From Adiantum capillus-veneris (lineage: Eukaryota; Streptophyta; Polypodiopsida; Polypodiales; Pteridaceae): 64,000 nt of DNA. The translations under genes and the position numbers were made by a program. The notes beneath the pieces were generated by a model. The model saw only the letters and a list, made by a program, of their open reading frames with translations, ran no database searches and had not been told where the DNA came from. The stretch lies in the NCBI GenBank assembly GCA_014529385.2, contig CM043963.1, positions 106,791,912 to 106,855,911 of the forward strand, read 5' to 3'. Shown piece after piece: positions 12,140 to 22,880 of this stretch (its first letter is position 1; the number at the start of each line of letters is the position of its first letter).

Positions 12140-12350
12140 GCGAGGAAAGGTCAGATCTAGTTGTTGTTGTTGTTGTTGTTATTGCTGGGTCCATTGGCTA
12201 TTTCATACCCGGCAATGTATGCCATCCGCACTTCTACCCAAGCCTCCACGTGACCTTCGAAGAGGATGCACACTTCTGTGGGGTGCGAAAACCATGTTCC
12301 CCCCAAATCATACTTGCATTGTTGGCTAGTGCCACAACTTGATCGATATC
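12140..12350 (-). pseudogene. Possible terminal exon of the ParB-methyltransferase gene
   Basis: On the minus strand, two abutting frames read as protein. The first contains DIDQVVALANNASMIWG. After a frameshift the second contains TWFSHPTEVCILFEGHVEAW and ends in a run of asparagines encoded by the AAC repeat at about 12160-12180. It lies just left of the copia LTR and, once the copia and giant gypsy insertions are removed, directly downstream of the methyltransferase exon at 33498. The link is inferred from position and strand only. Confidence 0.3.
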
Positions 12351-12420
12351 CCCTTCGTGTTATGTGTTGAGGCTATGGAGGATGGTGCTTTGAAGAAGGC
12401 ATGGCAAGGTGCTCGCCTTG

Positions 12421-12424
<4 letters not shown>

Positions 12425-12509
<85 letters not shown>

Positions 12510-12698
12510 CGATACTTAGCAAGTTAAAAGACACGCTATGAATTGATTGATTGTATATGAAAAACAGACCTTACAGTGTATATAACCAAACAAAAAGCTG
12601 CCATGCAGACTCAAACTCCAATTAAACTTGCCTGCATGCTATAAGGGATTGTTCCCACCATGGGTATCGACAATCGAACCGGGCTTGCAAACCCAACA
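12425..12698 (-). repeat. Copia-like 3' LTR (copia A), with a (GA)n tract
   Basis: On the minus strand a purine-rich tract, TTGAGGGGGGG, is followed by TGTTGGGTTTGCAAGCC, as expected for a polypurine tract and LTR start at 12698. The LTR holds a possible TATA region (GGTTATATACACTG) and ends in or near a GA/CT microsatellite at 12425-12507. The left border is uncertain. It belongs with the copia gag at 32553-33408 on the same strand; the giant gypsy element sits between them. Confidence 0.55.
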
Positions 12699-12822
12699 AA
12701 CCCCCCCTCAAGCCCAAACCATTGACAATGGACTCAAGACATACAAACCATGGCAAAGTCCAATCACCTGAAACCATGAGTAGAATTCCCCCCCTTGACA
12801 ATAACATAGGTGTGTGTGTGTG

Positions 12823-13754
12823 TGTTGGAGCCCCATTTGTCCAACTGTTGTAATGAGCCCATCTTGTAAAGCATATCAAATTCCCATTTTATGTCAAAGA
12901 CGTCTTATCATTTTGATCCATTCGTCTGGGTTATGTAAAGATTAATTAGTTAGTCAGGACTCAGATTTGTTCACACTTTGTAATAATGAGTAAGAGAACC
13001 CCATGTACATTTTTGAGCTAAGATGACAAAAGTATAAAAGTCACCTTAGAACCATTTTTGAACAACATTTTTGAACATTAATTCTGTGTCGTACGAGCCA
13101 AAGAGAGGGAGAGAGAGAGAGAGAGAGTGTGTGTGTCTTATCCTCTTTGCTACGCGCTTCTCCCTCACCGGATTCACGACGTGACTACACCATCGTGGTA
13201 GTCTCTCCGAGAGCTACACGCCCACGCCACGCATTCACATTTTCGAGCTGTTCGCGATTGATCCTTCCTCGAGCTTGTTTTGCTTGTAAGTAGCACAAAC
13301 AGTGTCTGTTTTCAACAATCAGGTGCTTTATGGAATGAGAAAGAGATTAGCTACACATAGATACTCATAAACTTAAGTTTCGCCCACTTTTGGATTATGA
13401 CCTGTTAGTCTATCGCGACTGTATTCGAGATAACTAGGGTTCAAATCTGGTGAGATTAGACTTATAGGTAAGTATATCCTAGTGAGAGGATGGTGCCTAG
13501 TAAGTTTGATGCGATTCCGAGTTCATTGGAAGTGTAAATGGTGTTATGAGCGTTTAGGGATAGAGTGGGTTGCATTCTACCAGAGTTAATGATTGATGCA
13601 TCATAAAAGTGCGTATGTGTAGATTGATCTCAGCCTGACAAGCTAACGAGATTGCCTACGTGCACCTACGGGTTAGTCGTGTCATCGGATGATAAGTATA
13701 TTGTCTGTGTCGTGCTCTTGAGTATGAACAGGGGAGTAGTCAAGCCCTAAAACA
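12823..13754 (+). repeat. 5' LTR of the giant gypsy element
   Basis: It begins TGTTGGAGCCCC and ends CCCTAAAACA. A TATA-like TATAAAA lies at 13033-13039; the 3' LTR has TTTAAAA there. A GA/GT microsatellite follows. It also holds a half-copy of the element's palindrome, AGTCTATCGCGACT, at 13407-13420. Confidence 0.93.
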
Positions 13755-13775
13755 TTGGCGCCGCTGTCTTGGACA
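13755..13775 (+). promoter_or_regulatory. Primer-binding site of the giant gypsy element
   Basis: Directly after the LTR the sequence reads TTGGCGCCGCTGTC. The TGGCGCCG start matches primer sites complementary to tRNA-Asp or tRNA-Arg 3' ends used by Athila/Tat/Ogre-type elements. Later bases diverge from tRNA-Asp, so the exact tRNA is uncertain. Confidence 0.75.
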
Positions 13776-15419
13776 CAAGACCTTAAGTAGGGAGATCTAC
13801 GTCACTCGTGTGATGGTTAGCTTACTTTAGTTTTGACTAGAGAGAGCTTAAACTTTTAGAACAAGATCCAGGATAGAGTATCCTGAGGTCTAGTGGATAG
13901 CCAGGAAGCGTGTGTCTTGCCGAGGGTCTGCGACTAGTTAGATTTAGTTAAGTAGGATAATGTGGAGTTATGGTTTTTGGTTTTGAGTGCTTGTTATACT
14001 TGTGAAGAAATAGAGTAGAAAAACGCTGTAAAAACGCAAAAAACAAACAAAAAAGAAGAAACAATAAGGCTGTTTGCTTGCCTTGAAAGAAAAACCCACC
14101 CCATATACCCTTGAAGGGGGTGAAAAGAGTCGACATTGAAATTTATGATCCAACACTCGAGAAAACATAAAAATTGCAACCAAAACCAACAAAAAAGAAA
14201 CAGGTGATTGTCATAAGGAAACACTAAGTGAACCTAAAGAGGCCAAGAAGAGATATAACCATTAGCCTAGGGTAAACTGACAGTGTCATGAGGTACGACT
14301 AATGTTCACAAGTTTAAGATGAAGTGTCATCAAATTTAAATTTGCATCACTTCAAGTGGAATGGAGTTGTGAATTGTCAGAGAAAAGTGAAATTTGTGAA
14401 GTGCTTGAGTTTAAGGTCAAAATAAGTCCAAACTTCATAAAACTTGGGGAATAGACTTATATGGGCACAGGGAACAAGACTATGCAAAAACAGACAAAAA
14501 ATTAAATCCCCATTGCTCTCTGTCTAGTCTATCGCGATAGACTGATGAAGGTGGTGATTGACTAGCAACAAGGAAAAAACCTTTATACCACAGGTTTAAC
14601 ACATCAATACAAGGGTACTCACAAAAATTGAGTGAAATTGAACACCATCTTGACCACAAAACTTCAAAACTGGTGTTTAGAGTCTGAATTCAGAGACAAG
14701 GGCAAGAAGTCTTTGACCAAATGTCCAAACAGTGCCAGAATTGGTCAATGCACTACACAAGGGGAGGCTGAACCAACTGTGGAGAAAACTTGAGAAAAAT
14801 GCTAAAAAGGAGAAAATGCCAAATCTATCGCGATAGACCAGGGAAACTACTGCTGGGGAACTTTTCTTTCAAATTTCCCCTAGGGAGAGCTTTATCAGGG
14901 CCTATATAACAGACACACCAAAATTCAAGGCATTTAGATCACTGAAGGTCAATCTGAGGTTCAGATAGAGAATCAAGCTCTAACTGAAATACTAAAATGG
15001 GACCAAAACCCAACCCAAGTGTCCAAACTTCATAAAACTTGAGGGATATGCTATAGAGGGTAACTGGAACTCAAGGGTAAAGTCACAATTTTGAATTGAC
15101 TTGTGCTGAGCAAATTGTTAGTCTATCGCGATAGACTAAAAAAGTAGTGATTCAGACACATTTTGCAATTTGTGACTATACTGCTAGGACATACTCTCTA
15201 TATAGATCCCAACCATCATTTCATATTTGAAATTGGACCACCAGAAGACTGACTAAGTGGTTGCTGTATATACTTGAAAGATTTTTTGGTAATTCAGGGA
15301 AAACCCTTGTGAGCAGACTGACCATCCTTGTGTAGATCCTAGAAGGAGATCATCACAAAGCCACACAGGAAGAAGGAGTCCAGGTAAGCTTTAAGTTTGC
15401 CAACCCAACTTTCATTCTT
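13776..15419 (+). other. Long leader of the giant element with palindromic ~297-bp repeats
   Basis: The 1.6-kb leader has no convincing gene. It contains three palindromes at 14526-14543, 14824-14837 (14-base core) and 15120-15137, spaced 298 and 296 bp, inside diverged repeat units. For example 'gtccaaacttcataaaactt' occurs at 14426 and 15021, 595 bp (two periods) apart. A TATA-like 'ctatataaca' lies near 14901. It ends with a strong splice-donor-like CAG|GTAAGC at 15381-15388, 36 bases before the gag start. Confidence 0.75.
14526..15137. repeat. Palindrome cluster upstream of gag (AGTCTATCGCGATAGACT)
   Basis: Perfect 18-bp palindromes at 14526-14543 and 15120-15137, and a 14-bp core TCTATCGCGATAGA at 14824-14837. 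Spacing is about 297 bp. The palindrome is much better conserved than the rest of each repeat unit. Confidence 0.95.
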
Positions 15420-18400
15420 ATGTATTTAAGGTCAGGAGCCTTTGTTAAGTCGGGAGCTAAAAGTGTCAAAAGTCAAGTAAGCACCACGTCCACCGAAGAG
15501 AGTGTAACTCAGACGAGAATAGACCCATTAGCGCCAATCATTGAAGAGGGTAGTGATACTGACACTTCGTCGGAAAAGTCCTTCTTCATGATGGGGAGTC
15601 AACAGCCAGGAGGTTTCAACGGTGAAGGACCAATGCCAGGGGGGAGCACCTCCCTACATCTTTTAAACGAAACCAAGTTCACTATAATCTTCTTGGAAGG
15701 AACTAACTCGAGGGGAGCCTTAGTTTATTCTGACTATCGGGGACGCAAGTGTATTTGTATTGAAGAAAGACCAGCTCAGAGACTAGAGATAATTCGAGTC
15801 TATGATGACGGAGACAGATTCCGAGACAAAAAGGGGAACCACTATCTGATAGCGAGTAACCCTGAGGATTACAACAGATATGGGGATAACGTGGCAAAAG
15901 AGAAAATGGTTTCAAAAACCCAAGAACCGCCTCCTAACATTGATCGACCTGGAGCGCTTTTTATGTATGATAAGAAAACAACCAGGGTCCCAACCTATAA
16001 TGAGAATGTAGGGATTTACAAGCATGAAAGCGAGGGAATAGTCTCTTACTTTCGATGCAAGGAACCCTACCCAAACGAATTAAGCAAAGACAAGGTTATT
16101 TACTTATTTTCTTATGAAACTGTTATGGGGAAGGATATTGTTTTTGTTGACAGATACGGGCGAGAATACAAACGTATTCTCCCAGAAGAGGTGGAAAAGG
16201 CAAAAGTTCCGGGAGCATCGACCTATGGCCCCGACGAAGTACCAAGAGCCACCTACACCCCTACCAAGTTGACAAATCCCTTTTCAGAAGAGTATGACGC
16301 TACCTCACATTCTACCCGACACCCGACGTCCAACTACCAGGATCAACCAGCTACTCAGCCATCATTGCAAGCATGGCTTCGACAGAGTGCTACATTAGAA
16401 CAAGACTGAACCCGAGAGGGTTATCAAACCGCACGAGGGTTAAGGGATTTACAAGAACCACCACTCTATGCATAGTATCAAGGAGAGAGTAAGCCAAAGA
16501 CTCAGGGGTCAACTGAGCCTGGAAGAACACCCCGAGAATGAGTTCGGAGAGATGAACCATCTCTCGCGAGAACTGTTAGAAATTATGGATTAGGAGCACC
16601 ATTGGGAGAGGAACCTGGCCACTACAGAAGACCAGAGGAGGTATATCGACTAGGACGGGGAGATCCCATGATGAGATTTGTAGACCATCGTAGAATTAGA
16701 CCTTCTCAAGTGCAAAAATGGGTAAACAAGAAATATACGGGAAGCAGGGATCCGAGAGATCATGTAGCAGCCTTTGTGCGTGTAATTAGAGCTGAAGAGG
16801 TGTTAGACTTTCCTACCCAATTTGCAGGATTCGGTTTAACCTTAGAGGATGATGCTGCTACATGGTTTGACTCTGTGGAGCGAAGGGACTTTGAGTCTAT
16901 GGAGGAAGTGTTTGACGAGTTTATCGAGGAATTCTCACAAAGGGGAATAGCTCATAATACAGTCTCACAAATCCATAAATTCAAACAGAAAGATGGAGAG
17001 TCTGTGCGAAAGACAGCTCTCCGATTAAAAAGATATGTTAAGTTCTGCCCCGTGGAAGAACCGCCAACTCAGTCCAGACTTATGCTTATATTTATTCAAG
17101 GACTAAGGAATGCAGATCTTCAAAAGGACTTACATATGAAAAGGAGCACGATGTTGAATGATTTAACCAAGGAAGCTCTATACCTTGTGGACAATTGTGC
17201 GGTCTACAAAGAGGGTGAGTTCAAGGATCTTGACGATGATTCTTCCTCGCAACAAAGCGGAAGCAAGTCTGCTAAGACAACACTGAAAGGAGAAGTAGCG
17301 GTGAGCCAAGAGCAGCTTGTAGAGGAAGTGCTTAAAAAGATTAACTTGTATTCCAAACCACAAGCTAAACAACCAAAATGGTGTGCGATTGAACAAAAAT
17401 GGACAAACCATGGGACGGAGGAGTGTTATTATAACAAGGGATATGTGAGAGAACGACCATATGCTCCGCAAGCTCAGGCGACATCCCCTCAAATCCCACC
17501 GATGCCTAGGTATCAGACAGGCAACCTACCAGGACCTGTAGGTGTAGAAAGACCACAACCAATGTTGGGACAACAACCACCCCTACTAGGATTACGACCA
17601 GTCGGCATAAGATACACACCCACAGTAACTGAGTCAGATGAGAAGGCTTTGGTACCTATGCATGCATACTATGACGAGCCCAATGGATATGCAGCGAGCT
17701 TTGTCTATTATCCACCGGAAGAACCCTCTACACCAGAACCATGGAGCATGATAGGAAATACAGGACCACCAACTGCTGCACAGGCAGCGGGAGAAGGACG
17801 ATATAGCCTGGATGAAAGAACATTGTTGTTCATAATCAACGGAGGCATGAGCGGGCAAAGAATTGGACACCAACAAAGAGGAGCTCCAGGAGCACCTCAA
17901 CAGCCTAAAGGACCATGCTACAAGTGTGGAGGAGACCATTGGCTGAGGGACTGCCCTCATGACGAAATCATTAGGGTCAACGCATATTGCACGGAGTGTG
18001 GAATTACTCACTTGATCCCTGATTGCCCTAAAAACCCGAGCAAAGGAGCAAAAACTACCTTGAATATGCTAGGAGCGCTGCCTTCCAGTGGAGGGTCAGA
18101 AAACGAAACTCCGATTCCTATTAAGGTCTTGACGAGAGCCGAAGAAAGGAAAAATGACAATCAACCCAAGAATAACGATGAAAATCAAGAAGAAATCAAG
18201 ACCGACAAGTCTAGCGTCAGTCGTGATAATCCTTGGAAAGAACGAAGAGCGAAAATGAAAGCTACACGTGAGCGAAAACAAAAAGATGTAGAAGCTGAGC
18301 TAACGATAGCTCGAGAGCAACTTAAACAGCAAAGAGAGTCCGACTCTCTAAAATCAACGGAGGGACCAAGAAGTGCAAGCTCAGGAGGGTCGGTATTGGT

Positions 18401-18686
18401 AGATAAGATCAATGAACCCTTGGATGCAATCTTGCAAGCATACGAAGCAAGATTGAAGAACAGACAGACTCTAGAGAAAAGGTGGATGACATATCCATAT
18501 CCAGAGATAGAAAAACAGAGACTAGAGATGTGCAAACAACTGATTGAAACTGCACAAGCTTTACTAGAGCCTCCACTTATGGAAGCGGGAGATAGAGTAA
18601 TCAAACTACCAAACAATGAAACACCTCTCAAAACCGAACAAAGGATACCCGACAAGATAGAAAATGTTAAATCCTTGCCGATGTAG
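15420..18686 (+). pseudogene. gag polyprotein of the giant element (one frame, three internal stops)
   Basis: One frame of about 1,088 codons runs from ATG at 15420 to TAG at 18684, interrupted by TGA (16407), TAG (about 16473) and TGA (about 16539). The first 329 residues (MYLRSG start, acidic, basic patches) are not a domain I recognise. Residues from 16602 hold the plant retrotransposon gag capsid region (DAATWFDSVERRDFESMEE, then FIQGLRNADLQKDL), a Pro/Gln-rich linker, and two CX2CX3HX4C knuckles (CYKCGGDHWLRDC, CTECGITHLIPDC) at about 17916-18026. A charged, helix-prone tail follows. Gag forms the particle and binds RNA. The stops may be mutations of CGA or CAG codons. Confidence 0.85.
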
Positions 18687-19099
18687 AGGATGCAAGAGAC
18701 GTGCCTAATAGCACTGATGAATCATTGAAAGATTTTTCACCATATTCCCCTATTGTGGAAGAAAATTGGCCTGAAGAGCTATGGGAAACGGTGCGAAAAT
18801 CTCAAGAAAAATATGAGACAAAAACAGTCGAGTCGGCGCCTTTCTCGGAGTTGAACTTGAATAAGCCTCCATGGGATTTAGACGTTAAATCATTTCAAGG
18901 GGATAATGGTTCAGTTGCATCCGAAGATAGCAGACCAGAATCACTCAGAACTTTGCCATCATATATGGGGTACTATGAGGCAAGGTCAAAAATTAGAAGA
19001 GTACCTTCTCAAAGAATAGGCGGGTCAAATCAATTGGACACTAAAATCCTGACAGCCGGTCAAGTGTACAATCACATTGGTAGAATTGTTAGAAATTAG
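18687..19099 (+). pseudogene. gag-protease linker in a shifted frame
   Basis: This short region is open in a different frame (18701-19099) from gag and pol, which share a frame on either side. The product is acidic with no domain I recognise. Either two compensating indels put it out of frame, or it marks a programmed frameshift region; the gag stop at 18684 and the short 23-base overlap with the protease frame at 19077 leave both open. Confidence 0.5.
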
Positions 19100-19571
19100 G
19101 CCAAGCATGTGGACGGAAGTGGGCAAATGTCTTGAAATATTTGGCATAAGGAGACCTCTAAAGTTCTTCGAAACCGAGCTTAATGACACAGAACCGAAGA
19201 GAGTCAACACTAGACTAGTGCCACTCAACAAGGTAGGAGAGTATTGTGAAGGTGAAGACGGCAACACAACCCTACCAGTTGAGTATAACGGCATAGAGAC
19301 TAAGGCAATACTTGATAGTGGAGCTGGCATTGCCATTGCGACCAAAATGCTATGGAAAAAATGGAGAAAACCAGCAATACGAACAACTAGAATGAAATTG
19401 CAACTGGCGGATGGGCACATAGAAAGGCCTATAGGATTGCTTGAGGCAATTGTGGTATCTTCCTGTGGCATAGAGTACGAACATACCTTTGCCATAGTAG
19501 ATTTCGGCAAGAAGAAAAACTATGAAATTATCCTTGGTAGACCGTTCATGAGGCAACTCAAAATGGTATAG
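19077..19571 (+). CDS. Retropepsin-like aspartic protease PR1
   Basis: A 164-residue stretch in the gag-pol frame. The active site is AILDSGAGIAIATK (catalytic Asp codon 19314-19316), followed by a flap region LQLADGHIERPIGLLE and the terminal EIILGRPFMRQ hydrophobic-Gly motif. This is the usual position and order for a gypsy protease, which would release Gag, RT and integrase. It ends at an in-frame TAG (19569) that separates it from a linker (19590-19895) in the same frame; that stop is likely a mutation, since the frame continues to RT. Confidence 0.85.
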   Translation: MVELLEIRPSMWTEVGKCLEIFGIRRPLKFFETELNDTEPKRVNTRLVPLNKVGEYCEGEDGNTTLPVEYNGIETKAILDSGAGIAIATKMLWKKWRKPAIRTTRMKLQLADGHIERPIGLLEAIVVSSCGIEYEHTFAIVDFGKKKNYEIILGRPFMRQLKMV

Positions 19572-20291
19572 GAAAAGGGGTATGATTATTTGTATCTAAG
19601 ACATGCTGAATCTACTACATGCGTAAACATGAAAAATCATAGCTACCATGATGTCACAAGAACCCCTGTGGAAGAATTTGACTCAGCCACCATTAGTGGA
19701 TCAGAAGTCCCAGCATGGCTTTGTAAGAAAAAGGAGATATGGATGTGTGGGGCATCTCAATGTAGTGAATTTGACCACAATGAAAGGACACTAGAGAGGG
19801 TCTTGGAAGACGATGTATATATACGAGAACCTCTTCCTGAAGAGAAGCTCGAACCCCTAGAATGGTCTCAAATTTTGGCTACATTGGATGTATGAGTCAA
19901 TGAAGTCACTCCCACCAAATTTTGTGATGAGAATGGCTACGATATCATACCATACTACATGTTGAGCAAAATTGTGGAGGAGGACGAGAACGATGGAGGT
20001 ACTGAGAATATGAGGATCAATAAAACAGAAACGAAACTTGAGCTTAAGATAGTGGGCTATGTGGACATCCCCACTAAAGAAATCAAGTAGGAGGGAGAAG
20101 AATTTTATGATTCTTCTGATCAAAGTGAAAACAAGGATAACACGGATGACGAGAAGTCGGAAAATACGGAGGGAGACGACAATCAAGATCAAGACAATGA
20201 CGTCTTCTACAATTTCCCAAACCAAAGTGAGAGACGCCAAAAAAGATACAAGAGTAAACGACACCATATTAGCACAACCAGGCTGAGACCC
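19572..20291 (+). pseudogene. Protease-RT linker with two in-frame stops
   Basis: The same frame continues from the protease, with stops TGA at about 19893 and TAG at about 20088, into the RT frame at 20292. The middle is rich in Asp, Glu, Asn and Ser. I recognise no domain; such linkers are variable in this group. Confidence 0.6.
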
Positions 20292-22880
20292 ATGCCGGAG
20301 CTTAAGGGTAAGACACATTTCCTTATGAACATTCATGCTGTTGATTGTGCTAAGGATAAAGTGTCAGGAAGATTTCTTAAGGTTGTTGAAGACTCAGGAT
20401 TTAAGTCTAAACTGTTGAAACCTAAGAAAACCAGCAAAGCAAAAAAAAGAGTTGCAACAAAAAAATTGAATGTCTATGGTAGTCCAATTATGACGAAAAT
20501 TGAACAGAAAACGAGATACAATGAGTTGAAACAAAAAATTAAAAATGTATGGACAACTGAAATGGAAAGTAGCGATGGAACAAACGCTAGTGATGGGAGT
20601 AAAAAGATAGATGTACCTCCTCACTATTGTAATTACACCATTCAGGAAAGAAGATTGGTGGTTCAGCAACCAATGAGGGAGCCTAAATCAAACGAGTCCT
20701 ACGATGGGCCAAAGAACGCCAAGAAAATAGACTTAGCAGAGCCAGTAGAAAATCCTCGACCTGCTTACATTGCCACAGATCTAGGTCGAGAAGAAGAGGA
20801 CTTACGGATCAAAACACTTAAGGAATTTCGAGATGTATTTGCATGGTCGTACAAATATTTGAAGGGAGTGGATCCGAACATTTGTGAACATTCAATCCCT
20901 CTGAAGTCTGATGCAAAGCCAAGCAAACAATGTCCATACACGTATAATGAGACATTCGCCAAAAGGATAAAAGAGGAGATAGACAAACTTATGGAGGTTG
21001 AATTTATTTATGAGATAGAGCACACGGACTGGGTGTCCCCGATAGTGGTGGTACCCAAGAAAAACGGGAAATTACGAGTGTGTGTGAATCTCAAGAAGGT
21101 AAACGCAGCAACAATAAGGGACAACTACCCTCTTCCTATCACTGAACACGTCCTGGAACAAGTAGCAGGCAAGCAAGCCTATAGCTTTATGGACGGATTC
21201 TCTGGTTATAACCAATTGGGGGTCAAACTAGAAGATCAATACAAAACAGCGTTTGCAACAGAATGGGGCATATATGCGTTTAGGGTGATGCCATTTGGCT
21301 TGACCAATGCTCCAGCCACATTTCAGAGATTAATGACACACGCTTTTAAAGAATACTTGCGAAAATTCTTGGATATTTACATGGACGACTTGTGTGTCTA
21401 TTCTCTATTGAGAGAAGACCATATAGATCATCTTAGAAAGGTATTCGAAAAATGCAGAATGTATAGGATTTGCCTCAACCCAGAAAAATGTATATTCATG
21501 GTACGACAAGGTAATATCTTAGGCCACATAGTGTCGGCTAATGGAATTACCACTGATGAAGACAAGATAAAGGTGATCATAGAATTGCTAAGACCAAATA
21601 CTGTACGAGAGGTACAATCATTTATGGGACATTGTGGATACTACCGACGTTTTATCTACATGTACGCTGTAATAGCAAAACCCTTGTATAGTCTAATCAC
21701 GCTCTTCATTTGGACCAATGAATGTGAGGAGTCATTCCAGAAACTAAAAGAGGCACTGGTATCTGCACCAATTCTAAAAGCACCAGATTGGTCAAAGATC
21801 TTCCATGTACATGTAGATGCTTCAGCATTTGCAATAGGCTGTATATTAGCACAACCAGATGAGGGTAAGACGGATTTTCCAATCAGTTATGCTAGTAGAC
21901 AACTCAACAGTGTAGAAAAGAATTATACTACCACTAAAAGAGAAGGATTGGGTATGATATATGCGGTAAAGAAATTTCGGCATTACTTACTCGCTAACAA
22001 ATTCACATTCTTTGTGGATCATCAGGCACTCTTGTACTTAGTAAACAAACCTTGTAACACAGGACGAATTGTAAGATGGTTCATTGTGTTGCTGGAGTTT
22101 GATTTTACGGTAGTAGTTAAGAAAGGAAAAACTCATCAAAGAGCAGACTACCTTTCTCAATTACTACATGGCAAAAAAGCTACCTGGGTAGATGATGATC
22201 TCCCAGATGCATACCTGTTTAATATAGAGATGGTACCGAAATGGTCAGAGCAAATTATTTCGTTGCTGACATATGAAATGAATCTTGACGACAAACACAC
22301 GGTGGAAGACGTTAGACAAGCACGAAATTACACAATGCTTGCGGGAAGAATGTACCATCATGGAAACGATGAAATTCTAAGGTTGTGTATAGGCCCAGAG
22401 GAGTACGAAGCGTATCTAGAGGAGTCCCATACACAAACAACGGGATTTCATAGAGGAAATCAAATGATGTATGAACAATTAAGAAGACTTGGAGTGTATT
22501 GGCCAGGAATGGCAGGCGATGTAGCTAATTACATCAAGAAATGCGACTATTGCACATCCAATACCACTGTGGATTATGCCACATTATACCAAGTGACAGT
22601 AGCACCCGCATGGAGTCATGCTATTGTGGAATATTTGACTAATAAGGAGCTGCCAGGAGATTGGTCTAAAGCCAGACAAAAGGCTTTACAAATCGAAGCG
22701 AATAGGTATACCCTCATTAGTGACCAATTGTATAAAAGAGGAACTGATGACCAGCTGAGGTTAGTTCCTCATGAAAATGACTACTTTCCATTATTGGAAC
22801 AAGCTCATGCAGGCATAGCAGGAGGCCATTTTTCAGCAGAGAGAACCGTAAAAATCATTATGGTTGCAGGTATATGGTAA
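20292..22880 (+). CDS. pol: reverse transcriptase, RNase H and first integrase zinc module
   Basis: An 862-codon open stretch. RT runs from about 20940 to 21620: VSPIVVVPKKNGKLRVCV at 21032, GFSGYNQL, FGLTNAPATFQRL and the catalytic box YMDD at 21378-21389. The wording IYMDDLCVYS resembles the Athila/Tat branch. RNase H covers about 21790-22160 (VHVDASAFAIG with Asp at 21816, then YTTTKREGL, then DYLSQL). Next comes a linker-HHCC module with His codons at 22428 and 22449 and Cys codons at 22542 and 22551. A second copy of the module starts at about 22640 and its first half ends at the TAA at 22878. It copies element RNA to DNA and removes the RNA strand. Confidence 0.92.
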   Translation: MPELKGKTHFLMNIHAVDCAKDKVSGRFLKVVEDSGFKSKLLKPKKTSKAKKRVATKKLNVYGSPIMTKIEQKTRYNELKQKIKNVWTTEMESSDGTNASDGSKKIDVPPHYCNYTIQERRLVVQQPMREPKSNESYDGPKNAKKIDLAEPVENPRPAYIATDLGREEEDLRIKTLKEFRDVFAWSYKYLKGVDPNICEHSIPLKSDAKPSKQCPYTYNETFAKRIKEEIDKLMEVEFIYEIEHTDWVSPIVVVPKKNGKLRVCVNLKKVNAATIRDNYPLPITEHVLEQVAGKQAYSFMDGFSGYNQLGVKLEDQYKTAFATEWGIYAFRVMPFGLTNAPATFQRLMTHAFKEYLRKFLDIYMDDLCVYSLLREDHIDHLRKVFEKCRMYRICLNPEKCIFMVRQGNILGHIVSANGITTDEDKIKVIIELLRPNTVREVQSFMGHCGYYRRFIYMYAVIAKPLYSLITLFIWTNECEESFQKLKEALVSAPILKAPDWSKIFHVHVDASAFAIGCILAQPDEGKTDFPISYASRQLNSVEKNYTTTKREGLGMIYAVKKFRHYLLANKFTFFVDHQALLYLVNKPCNTGRIVRWFIVLLEFDFTVVVKKGKTHQRADYLSQLLHGKKATWVDDDLPDAYLFNIEMVPKWSEQIISLLTYEMNLDDKHTVEDVRQARNYTMLAGRMYHHGNDEILRLCIGPEEYEAYLEESHTQTTGFHRGNQMMYEQLRRLGVYWPGMAGDVANYIKKCDYCTSNTTVDYATLYQVTVAPAWSHAIVEYLTNKELPGDWSKARQKALQIEANRYTLISDQLYKRGTDDQLRLVPHENDYFPLLEQAHAGIAGGHFSAERTVKIIMVAGIW

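Noticed and set aside
13948-14224. Minus-strand Phe-rich frames in the giant element's leader
   Set aside because: Opposite strand to the element and built from A-rich leader sequence; no support.
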